From positions 18,037,264 through 18,101,263 of the forward strand of contig NC_090129.1 of NCBI RefSeq assembly GCF_040581485.1: a stretch of DNA of 64,000 nt, in the 5' to 3' direction. A program made the translations under genes and the position numbers. Positions 63,822 to 64,000 of the stretch are shown piece after piece. The stretch comes from Linepithema humile. Taxonomy: Eukaryota > Arthropoda > Insecta > Hymenoptera > Formicidae. The notes under the pieces were generated by a model. That model saw only the letters and a program-made list of their open reading frames with translations. It did no database searches and had not been told where the DNA came from. Position 1 is the stretch's first letter. Every line of letters begins with the position of its first letter.

Positions 63822-64000
63822 TTTTCACGCGAATGTGTGTGTTTGCTTCCAGCAAAAGTACTTTAATACGAACTATGGCATTTCTACGTTTGATGTTACT
63901 GCCGAAGACAGCGTCGTTGTCGTTGCGTTGCGCCGAGGCCAGCAACGAGACGAATTGTTCGTACAATCTACAGTCGATTTCGAGATCACTCGAGTACTTG
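63822..64000 (-). promoter_or_regulatory. 5' leader upstream of exon 1a
   Basis: Read on the minus strand, this is the sequence immediately before the exon 1a ATG. It is moderately GC-rich and contains an in-frame stop just before the start codon. No clear TATA box is visible. The transcription start may lie here or beyond the right edge of the window. Confidence 0.35.

Noticed and set aside
1..64000. CRISPR array, bacterial operon, rRNA, known conserved insect microRNA (for example let-7 or bantam mature words)
   Set aside because: None of the required repeats, sequences or structures was found; the window is ordinary insect nuclear DNA.

Overview
The window is insect nuclear DNA: AT-rich introns, GT-AG splice sites, long GA/CT, GT/AT and GTC microsatellites, and scattered islands rich in CpG. 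CpG is not globally depleted, and the nuclear-receptor protein is insect-like. Together these suggest Hymenoptera, possibly an ant, but that assignment is inference.

One gene accounts for all the coding sequence I can identify with confidence. It is the 5' two-thirds of the ecdysone-inducible orphan nuclear receptor HR3 (Hr46/DHR3, the insect ROR-family receptor), transcribed right to left on the minus strand. Exon order along the transcript is: alternative first coding exon 1a (63821-63647, Gln-rich N-terminus); alternative first coding exon 1b (43532-43409, the classical MFEMWSAVSSKLE N-terminus); exon 2 with both zinc fingers (11396-11169); exon 3 with the DNA-binding C-terminal extension (4690-4525); exon 4 hinge (4209-3983); and exon 5, a Gly-rich hinge with a sumoylation-type VKQE motif (848 to about 459). 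Every junction is phase-compatible. Exons 1a and 1b both end in phase 1, so either can join exon 2, which indicates two promoters giving two N-termini on one receptor body. The ligand-binding domain lies beyond the left edge of the window.

Layout: 1-458 is the start of intron 5. 459-4690 holds exons 5, 4 and 3. 4691-11168 is intron 2, with a Cys-containing open frame near 9.0-9.3 kb. 11169-11396 is exon 2. 11397-43408 is a 32-kb intron with a MITE-like element, a perfect 58-bp inverted repeat, CpG-rich islands and a possible plus-strand nested gene at 34.8-35.4 kb. 43409-43532 is exon 1b. 43533-63646 is a further 20 kb of intron for the 1a isoform. It contains the strongest CpG-rich island (49.3-50.8 kb), a very good splice-site pair at 57.8 kb that resembles a recursive-splicing exon, a candidate plus-strand first exon at 59.5 kb and a small hairpin tandem repeat at 61.9 kb. 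63647-64000 is exon 1a and its leader.

I found no rRNA, tRNA, CRISPR array, intact transposase or complete second protein-coding gene. No computation or database search was run. Family statements rest on recognising the HR3 protein.
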